Assembly (NCBI RefSeq): GCF_036345155.1
Contig: NZ_CP107772.1
Location: forward strand, 248,001-312,000
DNA: 64,000 bases
Source: Streptomyces sp. NBC_00582
Lineage (GTDB): Bacteria > Actinomycetota > Actinomycetes > Streptomycetales > Streptomycetaceae
Direction: 5' to 3'
Made by a program: the position numbers and the translations under genes
The notes under the pieces: generated by a model
Told to the model about the DNA's origin: nothing
The model's database searches: none
Seen by the model: only the letters and a program-made list of their open reading frames with translations
Shown here: positions 41,906 through 50,829 of the stretch, piece by piece
How positions within the stretch are numbered: position 1 is the first letter of the stretch
Layout: each line of letters opens with the position of its first letter

Positions 41906-43223
41906 GGGCCAGCCAGACGGGGCCGTCGGGGTAGGTGTACTCCTTGAGGGAGTCCGGGTGCATCTGTGCGCTCAGTCCCGGGAGGGTGGGCGCCAGGTAG
42001 TGGCCGTCGGCGATGCGGACCGGGTCGACGAAGTGCTCGTGCAGGTGGTCGACGTACTCGATGACCCGGTCCTCGGTGGTGCTGGAGACGGCGACGTAGT
42101 CGAACATCGACAGGTGCTGCACCATCTCGCACAGGCCGACCCCGCCGGCGTGCGGGCAGACCGGCACCCCGAACTTGGCCGCGAGCAGCAGGATCGCGAT
42201 GTTCTCGTTGACGCCGCCGACCCGCGCGGAGTCGATCTGCACGATGTCGACCGCGCCGGCCTGGAGGAGCTGCTTGAAGACGACCCGGTTGGCCACGTGC
42301 TCACCCGTGGCGACCTTGATGGGGGCCACGGCCCGGCGGACGGCGGCGTGGCCGAGGATGTCGTCGGGGGAGGTGGGTTCCTCGATCCAGTACGGGTCGT
42401 AGGGCGCCAGGGCCGTCATCCAGTCGATCGCGGGCTGGACGTCCCAGCGCTGGTTGGCGTCGACGGCGATGCGGATGTCCGGGCCGACCGCCGCACGGGC
42501 GGTGCGCAGGCGGCGTACGTCGTCCTCCAGCGAAGCCCCGACCTTCAGCTTGATCTGCGTGAAGCCGTCCGCGACGGCCTCCCGGGCGAGGCGGGCCAGC
42601 TTCTCGTCCGAGTAGCCGAGCCAGCCCGGAGTGGTGGTGTAGGCGGGGTAACCGCGTTCCAGGAGGCGGGCGATGCGCTCCTCACGGCCCGGCTCGGCAC
42701 GCTTGAGAATCTCCAGGGCCTCCTCGGGGGTGAGGGCGTCGCTCAGCCAGCGGAAGTCGACCTGGGCCACGAGCTCCTCGGGCGACATCTCGGCCAGGAA
42801 TCGCCAGACGGGCTTGCCCGCGCGCTTGGCGGCCAGGTCCCAGGCGGCGTTGACGACGGCGCCGGTGGCCATGTGGATGGCCCCCTTCTCCGGGCCCAGC
42901 CAGCGCAGTTGCGGGTCGTGGACAAGGGAGCGGGAGAAGGCTCCGAGATCGCCGCAGACCTCCTCGACGGACAGGCCGACCACGTGCGGGGCGAGCGTCG
43001 AGATGGCGGCGGCCTGCGCGTCGTTGCCCCGCCCGGTGGTGAAGGCCAGGGCGTGGCCCTCCAGCCCGTCGCCGGCGTCGGTGCGCAGGACGACGTAGGC
43101 CGCCGAGTAGTCGGGCTCGGGGTTCATGGCATCCGAGCCGTCCAGGTGCTCGGATGTCGGAAAACGGACGTCCAGGACCTCGAGGGCCGTGATGCGGGGT
43201 GATGAGGGTGCGGCGGACGACAT
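41898..43223 (-). CDS. L-fuconate dehydratase (enolase superfamily), copy A
   Basis: A 441-residue mandelate-racemase-type enolase, the usual length of L-fuconate dehydratases. KxK bases K225/K227 (QIKLKVG), metal ligands D255, E281 and E308 ([19 protein letters not shown]) and H358 (CPHAGG) are all present. It removes water from L-fuconate (and often L-galactonate or D-arabinonate) to give a 2-keto-3-deoxy acid. The ATG at 43223 follows AGGAG. It heads unit A and is closely similar to copy B at 46859-48196. The lutC relic ends about 210 bases upstream, in the same frame. Confidence 0.95.
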   Translation of the reverse strand: MSSAAPSSPRITALEVLDVRFPTSEHLDGSDAMNPEPDYSAAYVVLRTDAGDGLEGHALAFTTGRGNDAQAAAISTLAPHVVGLSVEEVCGDLGAFSRSLVHDPQLRWLGPEKGAIHMATGAVVNAAWDLAAKRAGKPVWRFLAEMSPEELVAQVDFRWLSDALTPEEALEILKRAEPGREERIARLLERGYPAYTTTPGWLGYSDEKLARLAREAVADGFTQIKLKVGASLEDDVRRLRTARAAVGPDIRIAVDANQRWDVQPAIDWMTALAPYDPYWIEEPTSPDDILGHAAVRRAVAPIKVATGEHVANRVVFKQLLQAGAVDIVQIDSARVGGVNENIAILLLAAKFGVPVCPHAGGVGLCEMVQHLSMFDYVAVSSTTEDRVIEYVDHLHEHFVDPVRIADGHYLAPTLPGLSAQMHPDSLKEYTYPDGPVWLARV

Positions 43224-43330
43224 GACAGCAACTCCTGTGAACGGGCGGGCGGGAACGAAGGCCGCCTGCGGGACGAGCGGCGGCGTCGGGGACGCTGCGC
43301 CAACCAGTCGAGGCGACAATAGATCGAGAA

Positions 43331-43407
43331 ACATCCTATGTCTAGAGCCATTAAGTGGGGGAGATATAACCGACTCGCCCAGATCTTCCTCACTATAGAT
43401 AGGATGT
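43331..43407. promoter_or_regulatory. Inverted operator-like pair upstream of unit A
   Basis: ACATCCTATGTCTAG (43331-43345) recurs on the other strand as ACATCCTATCTATAG (43393-43407), 13 of 15 bases equal, 47 bases apart. The area is AT-rich for this genome and lies 108-185 bases before the dehydratase start. A FadR-type GntR protein is a candidate binder. Confidence 0.55.
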
Positions 43408-43433
43408 ATCGGTAGGGCATGGGGGAATGAGTC

Positions 43434-43900
43434 ATCGATCACGACGATGTCGAGAACGCGTGGTCCGTGCACTCCCTCCACCCGGTCCAGTTCGATGTCG
43501 CTCGTGGCCGAGGGACCGGAGACGAGCACCAGGGGTCGGAGCGGATCGAGGCGCGCGAGCGCGGCCGACACATCACCGACGATCTGGCTCGCCCAGACAA
43601 CGCAGACGTGCTGGTCCGGCAGAAGTGTCAGAGCGCGGCGCTCCTGTCCGGTACTGCCGTCAAGGATCACCGTGCCCGTGACGGCGACGGCCACGGTGAC
43701 GCCGGTGACCACGGCGTCCGCGTCGTCGAGCTACCGGACAGTCAGAGGCGGAACGTCCGACAGCCTAGTCCACGGGCCCTCAGGCACCAGGCCCTCGGGA
43801 CAACCCAGCGAAACCACCAGCGAACGGGCTCCCGTCCGCCGAAGCGCATCCGCCACGGCGGCGGACGCCTGTGCCTGTGGCACCCTGACGACCGTGGCCG
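43434..43900 (-). pseudogene. lutC: lutC (lactate utilisation protein C) remnant
   Basis: Codons from about 43898 encode VADALRRTGARSLVV and PEGLVPEGPW, then a TAG at 43731-43733 replaces an expected Glu ([15 protein letters not shown]), then the same frame continues with ETGTV-like [24 protein letters not shown] and [20 protein letters not shown], the hallmark end of LutC. The N-terminal half is missing, fused to the end of lutB, and the natural stop is lost. LutC is part of the L-lactate oxidation complex; here it cannot be made whole. Confidence 0.88.
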
Positions 43901-43904
43901 ATCC

Positions 43905-45249
43905 GGCCGCGCCGGGCCACCAGACGGCCACCGAGGGCGGCCAGTCGCTGCACCGCCGCCAGGCGCCTCGGCGAGGACAGCACCGGCTCGCCGCCTTCAT
44001 GGCCACCGCCTCGGGCGTGGGCAGCAGCCGGCCTTGGCGCTTCGCCTCGACCGCCTCGGCCCGCAGGTGGACCAGCACTTCCGGGATGTTGATCTTGACA
44101 GGGCAGGCGTCGTCGCAGGCCCCGCACAGCGTGGACGCGAAGGGCAGTGAGGCGGCGTTGTCCACGCCCACGAACTGTGGGGTCAAAACGGCGCCGATCG
44201 GGCCGGGATACACCGAGCCGTAGGCGTGACCGCCGGTGCGCTCGTACACGGGGCAGACGTTCAGGCACGCCGAGCAGCGGATGCAGGCGAGCGCCTGCCG
44301 GCCCACCTCGTCGGCGAGGGTCGCGGTGCGGCCGTTGCCGAGGAGCACCAGATGGAATTCCCGGGGGGCCGTCGCCGTCGGTGACATTGGCCCACAGCGA
44401 GGTGTACGGGTTCATGCGCTCGCCCGTGGAAGAGCGCGGCAGCAACTGTAGGAAGACCTCCAGGTCGGCGAAGGACGGCAGCACCTTCTCCATGCCCATG
44501 ACGGTGATCAGGGTCTCCGGCAGCGTCAGGCACATCCGCCCGTTGCCCTCGGACTCCACGACCACCACCGTGCCGGTGTCGGCGGCGGCGAAGTTGGCGC
44601 CGGAGACGGCCACCTTGGCCCGCAGGAACTTTTCCCGCAGGTGGAGGCGTGCGGCCTCGGCGAGATCCCGGGGCTCGTCGGTGAGGTCGTCGGGGGCGGG
44701 CCTGCCCCAGGCGCCCATCTCCCGCCGGAAGATCTCCCGGATCTCCGAGCGGCCCCGGTGGATGGCTGGCACGAGGATGCGCGAGGGCCGGTCCTGCCCC
44801 AGCTGCACGATGAGCTCGGCCAAATCCGTCTCGTACGCGCGAATGCCCTCCTCCGCGAGCGCCTCGTTGAGACCGATCTCCTGCGTGGCCATCGACTTGA
44901 CCTTGACGACCTCGCTCTCGCCAGTGGCCTTCACCAGGTCGGCCACGATGCGGTTGGCCTCGGTGGCGTCGGCCGCCCAGTGGACCGTGCCGCCGGCCTC
45001 CGTGACCGACTCCTCCAGCCTCAGCAGGCAGTGGTCCAGATGCCTCAGGGTGTGGTGTTTGACCTGGGCCGCCCGTTCTCGCAGCTCCTGCCAGTCGTCC
45101 AGTTCGGCGGCGACAGCCAGCCGTCTGGCGCGGATCGTGCCGGTCGCCCGGCGCAGGTTCGTGCGCAACCGGGTGTCGGCCAGCGCGCCGCGGGCGGCTT
45201 CGGGGAAGGCGGGAGTGCCCAGCCACACGACGTTGTCGGGTCCGGTCAC
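43905..45249 (-). pseudogene. lutB: lutB (Fe-S lactate oxidation protein), frameshifted
   Basis: Starts at a GTG overlapping lutA by four bases. The LUD-type region (about residues 1-290) is intact. At the G6 run 44363-44368 (C6 on the coding strand) one extra base shifts the frame; without it the reading would continue GDGPREFHLVLL. The shifted frame then carries the ferredoxin motifs CIRCSACLNVCPVYERTGG and CGACDDACP. A second shift near 43970-43990 moves to SSPRRLAAVQRLAALGGRL before the gene runs into lutC. LutB transfers electrons from L-lactate. The first shift could be a sequencing error; the second and the lutC damage argue for real decay. Confidence 0.88.
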
Positions 45250-45995
45250 GGTGTGCTCCCTTCGCCGTCCCCGGTGGCGGCGAGGATCTCGGCCAGGTGT
45301 CTGGTCCCGACGCCGGTGCGCAGGCGGGACAGCCCGCCCCCGATGTGGGTGAGGCATGAGCTGTCGCCCGCCCACAGGAACTCCGCACCGGTGTTCTGCA
45401 CATGGCGCATCTTGTCGGCCAGCATGGCGTTCGACACCTCGGCGTTCTTGAGGGCGAAGGTGCCGCCAAAGCCGCAGCACGATTCAGCGTCCGGCAGTTC
45501 GACCAGGCCGATGCCCTTCACCGCGCGCAGCAGCCTGAGCGGCCGGTCACCGACTTTGAGCATGCGCAGCGAGTGGCAGGTCGGGTGGTAGGTGACCCGG
45601 TGCGGGAAGTACGCGCCGACATCGGTGACACCGAGCACGTCGATGAGGAACTCCGACAGCTCGTACACCTTCGGAGCCAGTCGCGCGACGGCATCGCGCA
45701 GAGGCGGGTCCCCGTACTGCGCGGCCACCACGGCGTGGTGGTCCCGCACCATCCCGGCGCAGGAGCCGGACGGGGTGACCACGGCCTCGTACCCGCCGAA
45801 GACCTCGGCGAAGCGGCGGACCATCGGCGTCGACTCCGGGCGGTAGCCGGTGTTGAAGTGCATCCGCCCGCAGCACGTCTGCGCCTCGGGGAGGTCCACC
45901 GTGTGCCCCAGCCGCTCCAGCAGCGTGGTCACCGCCCGGCCGGTGCTCGGGAACATCATGTCGTTGCAGCACGTGATGAAGAGGGCTACGCGCAT
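45246..45995 (-). CDS. lutA: LutA-type Fe-S oxidoreductase subunit
   Basis: A 249-residue protein with two CCG domains: TCCNDMMFP...CCGRMHFNTGY in the first half and THPTCHSLR-like YHPTCHS with SCCGFGGTFA in the second, the pattern of LutA/GlcF-type heterodisulphide-reductase-like subunits. With LutB and LutC it oxidises L-lactate to pyruvate at the membrane. It appears intact, although its partners lutB and lutC are broken. It follows the mutarotase by 16 bases. L-lactate is one end product of the oxidative L-fucose route, explaining its place here. Confidence 0.93.
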   Translation of the reverse strand: MRVALFITCCNDMMFPSTGRAVTTLLERLGHTVDLPEAQTCCGRMHFNTGYRPESTPMVRRFAEVFGGYEAVVTPSGSCAGMVRDHHAVVAAQYGDPPLRDAVARLAPKVYELSEFLIDVLGVTDVGAYFPHRVTYHPTCHSLRMLKVGDRPLRLLRAVKGIGLVELPDAESCCGFGGTFALKNAEVSNAMLADKMRHVQNTGAEFLWAGDSSCLTHIGGGLSRLRTGVGTRHLAEILAATGDGEGSTP

Positions 45996-46011
45996 GGCGG
46001 TGTCCTTGGAC

Positions 46012-46323
46012 TCACAGCTGCCACACCACGGGGAGCGAGGCGTCGGCGCCGTCCGCCGAGTAGTCGTGCGCGACGGCCAGGAGTTCCCCCATCCGTGCCT
46101 GCCAGGCGATATTGACCGGCAGCTTCTCCAACTCGGCGATCATCGCTCCGTAGTCGGGAACCTCCAGCACGTGGAAGAGGTCCGTGCCGCTGCGCCAGAT
46201 CGTCCACTCGCTCACTCCCGCGGCCCGGATGGCATCGGTCAGTTCCTCGGGGACCTCGCGGTGGGCGGCCTCGTACTCCTCGATACGGTCGGCGCGCACC
46301 GTGGTGTGCAGGGCGATTCTCAT
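46012..46323 (-). CDS. L-rhamnose mutarotase family sugar mutarotase
   Basis: A 103-residue small protein of the RhaU/DUF718 family: MRIALHTTVRADRIEEYEAAH at the N terminus, followed by HREVPEEL, and the IWRSGTDLFHVLEVPDY strand with the conserved His. It interconverts alpha and beta anomers of a 6-deoxy sugar before oxidation. In an L-fucose cluster the natural substrate is L-fucose. Good spacing and codon use; it lies between the broken SDR and lutA. Confidence 0.9.
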   Translation of the reverse strand: MRIALHTTVRADRIEEYEAAHREVPEELTDAIRAAGVSEWTIWRSGTDLFHVLEVPDYGAMIAELEKLPVNIAWQARMGELLAVAHDYSADGADASLPVVWQL

Positions 46324-46406
46324 GACGGCCCTACCTTTCAAGAGTGGGTGTGAACTGGAAGGGTCATGCGTAGGTCCGGTGGGCCCAGGAGGTGCGGGCA
46401 AGGACG

Positions 46407-46862
46407 TCAGGTCCCGGCCGCCGGACGTACCCGAAGCCCCTGCATGCCACCGTCGACGGCAAGCGAGGTGCCGGTCACGGAGGCGGCGGCCGGGCTCGCC
46501 AGGTACACGATGGCCGCCGCCACCTCGTCCGGTGTCACCAGCCGGCCCATGGGCTGCCGGGTGTTGAGTGCGGTCCGCTCGGCGTCCGGGTCGTCGGCGG
46601 CGGCCAGCAGACGGCCGACCGCGTTGTTGACGAGGATGTCGATGCCGCCGAGATCCCGGGCGGCTGCCGTGACGGCCGCCCACACCGAGGTGTCGTCGGT
46701 GACGTCGGCGGTGACACCGAGCAGCGGCCGCGGCACAGCAGACGGGTCGAGGTCGAGGACGGCGACGTCCGCGCCCTGCGCGCTCAGCATCCGGGCCGTT
46801 GCCAGCCCGATGCCGGACGCGCCGCCCGTGACCACGCCTAGCAGACCTGACAACGCGCTCAT
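46407..46862 (-). pseudogene. SDR with catalytic core deleted (2-keto-3-deoxy-L-fuconate dehydrogenase-like)
   Basis: The frame is open for 151 residues, but a normal SDR of this type has about 250. The N-terminal cofactor part is intact (VTGGASGIG, then ILVNNA at about 76-81). It then jumps directly to GRLLAAADDPDAERTALN and RQPMGRLV, which belong near residue 190. About 95 residues with the catalytic Ser, Tyr and Lys are gone, in frame. It overlaps the dehydratase stop by four bases. In the oxidative L-fucose route this enzyme makes 2,4-diketo-3-deoxy-L-fuconate; the product here should be inactive. Confidence 0.87.
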
Positions 46863-48196
46863 AACGCGTCCTCCGCTCCGGCAAGGTCAGCGGCCCAGAA
46901 CGCGCCGTCGGGATAGCGGAACGAGCTGATGGATCCGGCGTGCATGGTGGCGGAGAAGCCGGGGGTGAGCGGCGCGGCGTAGTGGCCGTCGCGGATCTCG
47001 ACCGGCGCGGCGAAGTGTTCGTGGAGATGATCGACGTACTCGATGACCCGGTCTTCGGTGGTGCCCGACAGCGCCAGGTAGTCGAACATCGATAGGTGCT
47101 GCACGAGCTCGCACAGCCCCACTCCGCCGGCGTGCGGGCACACCGGCACCCCGAACTTCGCGGCGAGCAGCAGAATGGCGAGGTTCTCGTTGACGCCGCC
47201 GACCCGGGCCGCGTCGATCTGGAGGACGTCCAGGGCATCGGCCTGGAGCAGTTGCTTGAAGACGATGCGGTTCTGGACGTGCTCGCCGGTGGCGACCTTC
47301 ACCGGTGCGACGCCCTTGCGTACGGCCGCGTGTCCGAGGATGTCGTCAGGGCTCGTGGGTTCTTCGATCCAGTGCGGGGAGTACTCCGCGAGGGCGTTGG
47401 TCCAGTCGATCGCCTCGCCGACGTTCCAGCGCTGGTTGGCGTCGACGGCTATACGGACACCGTCGCCGACGGCTGCGCGGGCGTTGCGCAGCCGTCGCAG
47501 GTCGTCGGCCAGGTCCGCGCCGACCTTGAGCTTGATCTGGGTGAAGCCGTCGGCCACGGCCTGCTGGGCAAGCCAGGTGAGCTTCTCGTCGCTGTAGCCG
47601 AGCCAGCCCGGTGACGTCGTGTAGCCCGGGTAGCCGCGCTCCAGCAGCAACGTCTCACGCTCGGCGAGACCGTGGCGCCCGGCGTGCAGCAGGGCGAGGG
47701 CCTCCTCGGGGGTGAAAGCGTCAGCAATGTAGCGGAAGTCGACCTGGGAGACCAGCCACTCTGGTTCGGCGTGGGCGAGCAGCCGCCACAGAGGCTGTCC
47801 GGCCTGTTTGGCGGTCAGGTCCCACACGGCGTTGACGACAGCGCCGATGGCCATGTGCATCACGCCCTTCTCGGGCCCGAGCCAGCGCAGCTGGCTGTCG
47901 CCGATCAGGTCCCGGTTGAGCGACCCCGGGTCGGCGCAGAGCTCCTGCACGGAACGTCCCAGGAGGTGCGGCCGGAGGGCGTCGATCGCGGCGACCTGGA
48001 TGTCGTTGCCGCGTCCGATGGTGAAGGTGAAGCCGTGGCCCTCGAGCCCGTCACCGACGTCGGTGCGCAGCACCACGTAGGCGGCCGAGTAGTCGGGGTC
48101 CGGGTTCATCGCGTCCGAGCCGTCCAGCTCACGGGAGGTAGGGAACCGGATGTCGTAGGTGTCGACCGCGATGATCCGGTGTGCGTGTGCAGTCAC
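46859..48196 (-). CDS. L-fuconate dehydratase (enolase superfamily), copy B
   Basis: A 445-residue paralogue of copy A with the same active-site set ([33 protein letters not shown]). [20 protein letters not shown] near the N terminus is shared almost exactly with copy A. A GTG start follows AAAGGC. It sits between an FAH-type hydrolase and the broken SDR, the arrangement of the non-phosphorylated L-fucose pathway ending in pyruvate and L-lactate. The two copies may differ in substrate preference. Confidence 0.95.
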   Translation of the reverse strand: MTAHAHRIIAVDTYDIRFPTSRELDGSDAMNPDPDYSAAYVVLRTDVGDGLEGHGFTFTIGRGNDIQVAAIDALRPHLLGRSVQELCADPGSLNRDLIGDSQLRWLGPEKGVMHMAIGAVVNAVWDLTAKQAGQPLWRLLAHAEPEWLVSQVDFRYIADAFTPEEALALLHAGRHGLAERETLLLERGYPGYTTSPGWLGYSDEKLTWLAQQAVADGFTQIKLKVGADLADDLRRLRNARAAVGDGVRIAVDANQRWNVGEAIDWTNALAEYSPHWIEEPTSPDDILGHAAVRKGVAPVKVATGEHVQNRIVFKQLLQADALDVLQIDAARVGGVNENLAILLLAAKFGVPVCPHAGGVGLCELVQHLSMFDYLALSGTTEDRVIEYVDHLHEHFAAPVEIRDGHYAAPLTPGFSATMHAGSISSFRYPDGAFWAADLAGAEDAL

Positions 48197-48208
48197 GGGG
48201 GCTGCCTT

Positions 48209-49060
48209 TCAGGCTTGCGCGAAGGTCTGGCGCTGTCCGCCCAGTCCGTCGATGGAGAGTTCGACCGTGTCGCCGGGCCGCAGGAACGGCGTGCCCGGAA
48301 GGCCCAGGGCGACGCCCGCGGGGGTTCCGGTGTTGATCACGTCACCCGGCTCCAGGACCATGTACTGACTCAGGTAGGCGACGATCCGCGCCACCGGGAA
48401 GATCATGTCCTTCGTGTGGCCCTGCTGCCGCTTCACACCGTTGACGCTCAGGTGCAGCCGGAGGCCCTGCGGGTCCGCGACCTCGTCGGCGGTGACCAGC
48501 CACGGGCCGAGCGGGTTGAAGGTCTCGCAGGACTTGCCGAGATCCCACTGGGACGAGAAGTCGAGCTGGAACTCGCGTTCGGAGACGTCGTGGCTGATCG
48601 CGTAGCCGGCGATGACCTCTGCGGCCTCCTCGGGGCCGGTCAGGTAGCGTGCCCGCCGGCCGATGACGACGGCGAGTTCCACCTCCCAGTCGGTCCTGGT
48701 CGAGCCACGGGGGATGAGGACGTCGTCGTACGGGCCGACGACGGTGCCTGGGTCCTTCATGAAGACCACTGGACGGGACGGAATGGCCGCCCCGGTCTCG
48801 GCGGCGTGGTCGAGGTAGTTCAGGCCGATGCAGACGACCTTGCCGGGGCGGGCCACGGGGGCTCCCACCCTGAGGCCGTCGGCGTCGATCTCCGCGAGCG
48901 CGTCGGCCGCGAGTCCGGCCCGGAGCCGGTCGAGGCCGCCGGAGGCCAGAAAGGCGCCGTCGAAGTCCCTGGTGATCGGGGACGCGTCGAGGCACCGGCC
49001 GTCATCGGTACGGACGACCGGTGCCTCTCTGCCACGGGCGCCGAGTCGGAGGAGTTTCAA
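48209..49060 (-). CDS. Fumarylacetoacetate hydrolase family, 2,4-diketo-3-deoxy-L-fuconate hydrolase-like
   Basis: A 283-residue FAH-family enzyme. An N-terminal small domain (about 1-70) precedes the FAH core with CIGLNYLDHAAETG, VFMKDPGTVVGP, the metal-binding DWEVELAVVIG and GYAISHDVSER near the middle, and INTGTPAGVALG near the C terminus. In L-fucose clusters this family splits 2,4-diketo-3-deoxy-L-fuconate into pyruvate and L-lactate. The TTG at 49060 has GGGAG nine bases before it and gives family length. It is the first gene of unit B. Confidence 0.9.
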   Translation of the reverse strand: MKLLRLGARGREAPVVRTDDGRCLDASPITRDFDGAFLASGGLDRLRAGLAADALAEIDADGLRVGAPVARPGKVVCIGLNYLDHAAETGAAIPSRPVVFMKDPGTVVGPYDDVLIPRGSTRTDWEVELAVVIGRRARYLTGPEEAAEVIAGYAISHDVSEREFQLDFSSQWDLGKSCETFNPLGPWLVTADEVADPQGLRLHLSVNGVKRQQGHTKDMIFPVARIVAYLSQYMVLEPGDVINTGTPAGVALGLPGTPFLRPGDTVELSIDGLGGQRQTFAQA

Positions 49061-49115
49061 CGGGAGTAGCTCCCTCGTCAGGTAGTGCGGATGCGGTGCA
49101 GGGCACAGTGATCCA

Positions 49116-49128
49116 CATACATGGGATG
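49116..49128. promoter_or_regulatory. ATACATGGGA motif, site 1
   Basis: CATACATGGGATG shares the ten bases ATACATGGGA with site 2 (49523-49535) and resembles GATACATCC in front of unit A. It lies 56 bases before the FAH gene. It could be an operator shared by the sugar units; the similarity is short. Confidence 0.35.
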
Positions 49129-49290
49129 ACTGGCGCCCCAGGTGACTGTAGGCACCCGGCAGGGCGACTGGCAATTCAGCGCTCGGATGTTTTCGACCCA
49201 CCTCACCCGGCCGCAATGATCGAATACTGGTGAAAAGTACCGAAAATAAAGGTGCATTGGGGGCGAAGCATCAACTCACCCGACCTTGCC

Positions 49291-49359
49291 ATGGGAGGGC
49301 TGCGGCGCCTTTTGTCAGGGGCGTTGCTAAATCGTAAGGCGCTGCGGCCGGGATCCCAT
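49291..49359 (+). other. Extended RNA hairpin in the intergenic leader
   Basis: ATGGGA (49291-49296) pairs with TCCCAT (49354-49359), and GGCTGCGGCGCCTT (49298-49311) pairs with AAGGCGCTGCGGCC (49336-49349) with two G-U pairs, giving about 20 pairs around a 24-base loop. It lies in the 621-base gap (49061-49681) between divergent unit B and the importer operon, about 320 bases before the binding-protein start. No gene is supported in this gap. Confidence 0.55.
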
Positions 49360-49522
49360 CGATCCCTGGTCTGCATAAAGCCGCAGGTCACATCAGCTTT
49401 TTGGCGTGGTGTACGTCCGCCGCAGACGTGAGTGCGGCGTTCCGCGCCCCGGTGTCTCATGAATCAGTACTTTTGGAGGCTTGTCATCGTCGGCAACGTC
49501 GTCGTAACGTCCTCCCCGCTCG

Positions 49523-49535
49523 GGATACATGGGAG
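49523..49535. promoter_or_regulatory. ATACATGGGA motif, site 2
   Basis: GGATACATGGGAG, a direct repeat of site 1 (49116-49128), 147 bases before the binding-protein gene. Confidence 0.35.
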
Positions 49536-49681
49536 CAATCCGCAGCGTCGGGTACCTCGGCTCACCCATGGCACCGTTCCGTCACCCGCACGGCGTTCCG
49601 CCCGGAAGGCGAGGGCCGTCCCCATCACCGCCCGCCCCCTCCCCCCGGCCCGCACCCCGGCCAAGAAGAGAGACCCAGGCC

Positions 49682-50740
49682 ATGAAGCTCCTTCGCGCTC
49701 GTTCCACCCTCACCGCCGCGTCCGCCGTTCTCGCAGTGCTGGCCCTCGCCGCCACGGCCTGCAACCGGGAGAGCGACGCCGCCACGTCGGCGGCGGGCGG
49801 CGACAAGGCCGCCATCGGCATCGACCTGCCCCGGTCGGACACCGACTTCTGGAACTCCTACGCCGAGTACCTGAAGAAGGACATCAAGACCGACGGGGCC
49901 AACGCGCTGCCGATCAGCAACTCGCAGAACGACGTCACCAAGCTTGTGTCCAACGTGCAGGTGTTCGAGAACACCGGTGCCAAGGCGATCGTCATGGCAC
50001 CACAGGACACCGGTGCCATCGCCTCCACCCTCGACACCCTCGCGTCGAAGAAGATCCCCGTGATCAGCGTCGACACCCGTCCCGACAAGGGCGACGTCTA
50101 CATGGTCGTCCGCGCCGACAACCGTGCATACGGCACGAAGGCCTGTGAGTACCTCGGCAAGCAGCTCGGCGGCAAGGGGAAGGTCGCCGAGTTCCAGGGA
50201 GCCCTCGACTCGATCAACGGCCGTGACCGCTCGGAGGCCTTCGCCGACTGCATGAAGGAGAAGTTCCCGAAGATCAAGGTGTTCGAGCTGCCCACCGACT
50301 GGAAGGGCGACGTTGCCTCCGCCAAGCTGCAGAGCCTGCTCGCCCAGCACCCTGACCTGAACGGCATCTACATGCAGGCCGGCGGCGCCTTCCTGCAGCC
50401 CACCCTGGCTCTGCTGGAGCAGAAGGGCCTGCTCAAGCCGGCCGGCGAGAAGGGCCACATCACGATCGTCTCCAACGACGGCATCCCGCAGGAGTTCGAC
50501 GCCATCCGCAAGGGCCAGATCGACGCCACCGTCTCCCAGCCGGCCGACCTCTACGCCAAGTACGCCCTCTACTACGCGCAAGCCGCCGCCGAGGGCAAGA
50601 CCTTCAAGCCCGGTCCCACCGACCACGACTCGACGATCATCAAGCTCCCCAACGGCCTGGAGGACCAGCTGGCGGCGCCACTGGTGACCAAGGACAACGT
50701 GGACGACAAGACCCTGTGGGGCAACAACGTCGGAAAGTGA
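49682..50740 (+). CDS. Sugar ABC transporter substrate-binding lipoprotein
   Basis: A 352-residue ribose-type periplasmic binding protein (Peripla_BP_4). A basic N terminus and a hydrophobic stretch end in a lipobox LAATAC (about residue 27). The binding fold starts with IGIDLPRSDTDFWN and has QVFENTGAKAIVMAPQDTGA and VISVDTRPDKG. It catches a sugar outside the cell; the flanking fucosidase and fucose-type genes point to L-fucose or a relative. It is the first gene of unit C; a GC hairpin between it and the ATPase gene may keep this mRNA segment in excess. Confidence 0.92.
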   Translation: MKLLRARSTLTAASAVLAVLALAATACNRESDAATSAAGGDKAAIGIDLPRSDTDFWNSYAEYLKKDIKTDGANALPISNSQNDVTKLVSNVQVFENTGAKAIVMAPQDTGAIASTLDTLASKKIPVISVDTRPDKGDVYMVVRADNRAYGTKACEYLGKQLGGKGKVAEFQGALDSINGRDRSEAFADCMKEKFPKIKVFELPTDWKGDVASAKLQSLLAQHPDLNGIYMQAGGAFLQPTLALLEQKGLLKPAGEKGHITIVSNDGIPQEFDAIRKGQIDATVSQPADLYAKYALYYAQAAAEGKTFKPGPTDHDSTIIKLPNGLEDQLAAPLVTKDNVDDKTLWGNNVGK

Positions 50741-50755
50741 CCGACCGACCGTAAG

Positions 50756-50798
50756 GCGCGCGGCGCACGGAGGCGGCCCCGTCTCCCCCGCCGCGCGC
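50756..50798 (+). other. Intercistronic hairpin after binding-protein gene
   Basis: GCGCGCGGCG and CGCCGCGCGC form a perfect 10-bp stem with a 23-base loop, 15 bases after the stop. Such stems often protect the upstream mRNA or partly terminate, giving more binding protein than ATPase. Confidence 0.55.
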
Positions 50799-50829
50799 TC
50801 CCTCTCCGCACCGAAGGACGGTACTCACC

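Noticed and set aside
41898..43712. An N-terminally extended 604-residue dehydratase
   Set aside because: The extension is the lutC relic read in frame; the dehydratase has its own ribosome site and start at 43223.
49203..49460. Small frames in the unit B/C intergenic gap
   Set aside because: Base composition and codon use are unlike neighbouring genes, with no ribosome sites.
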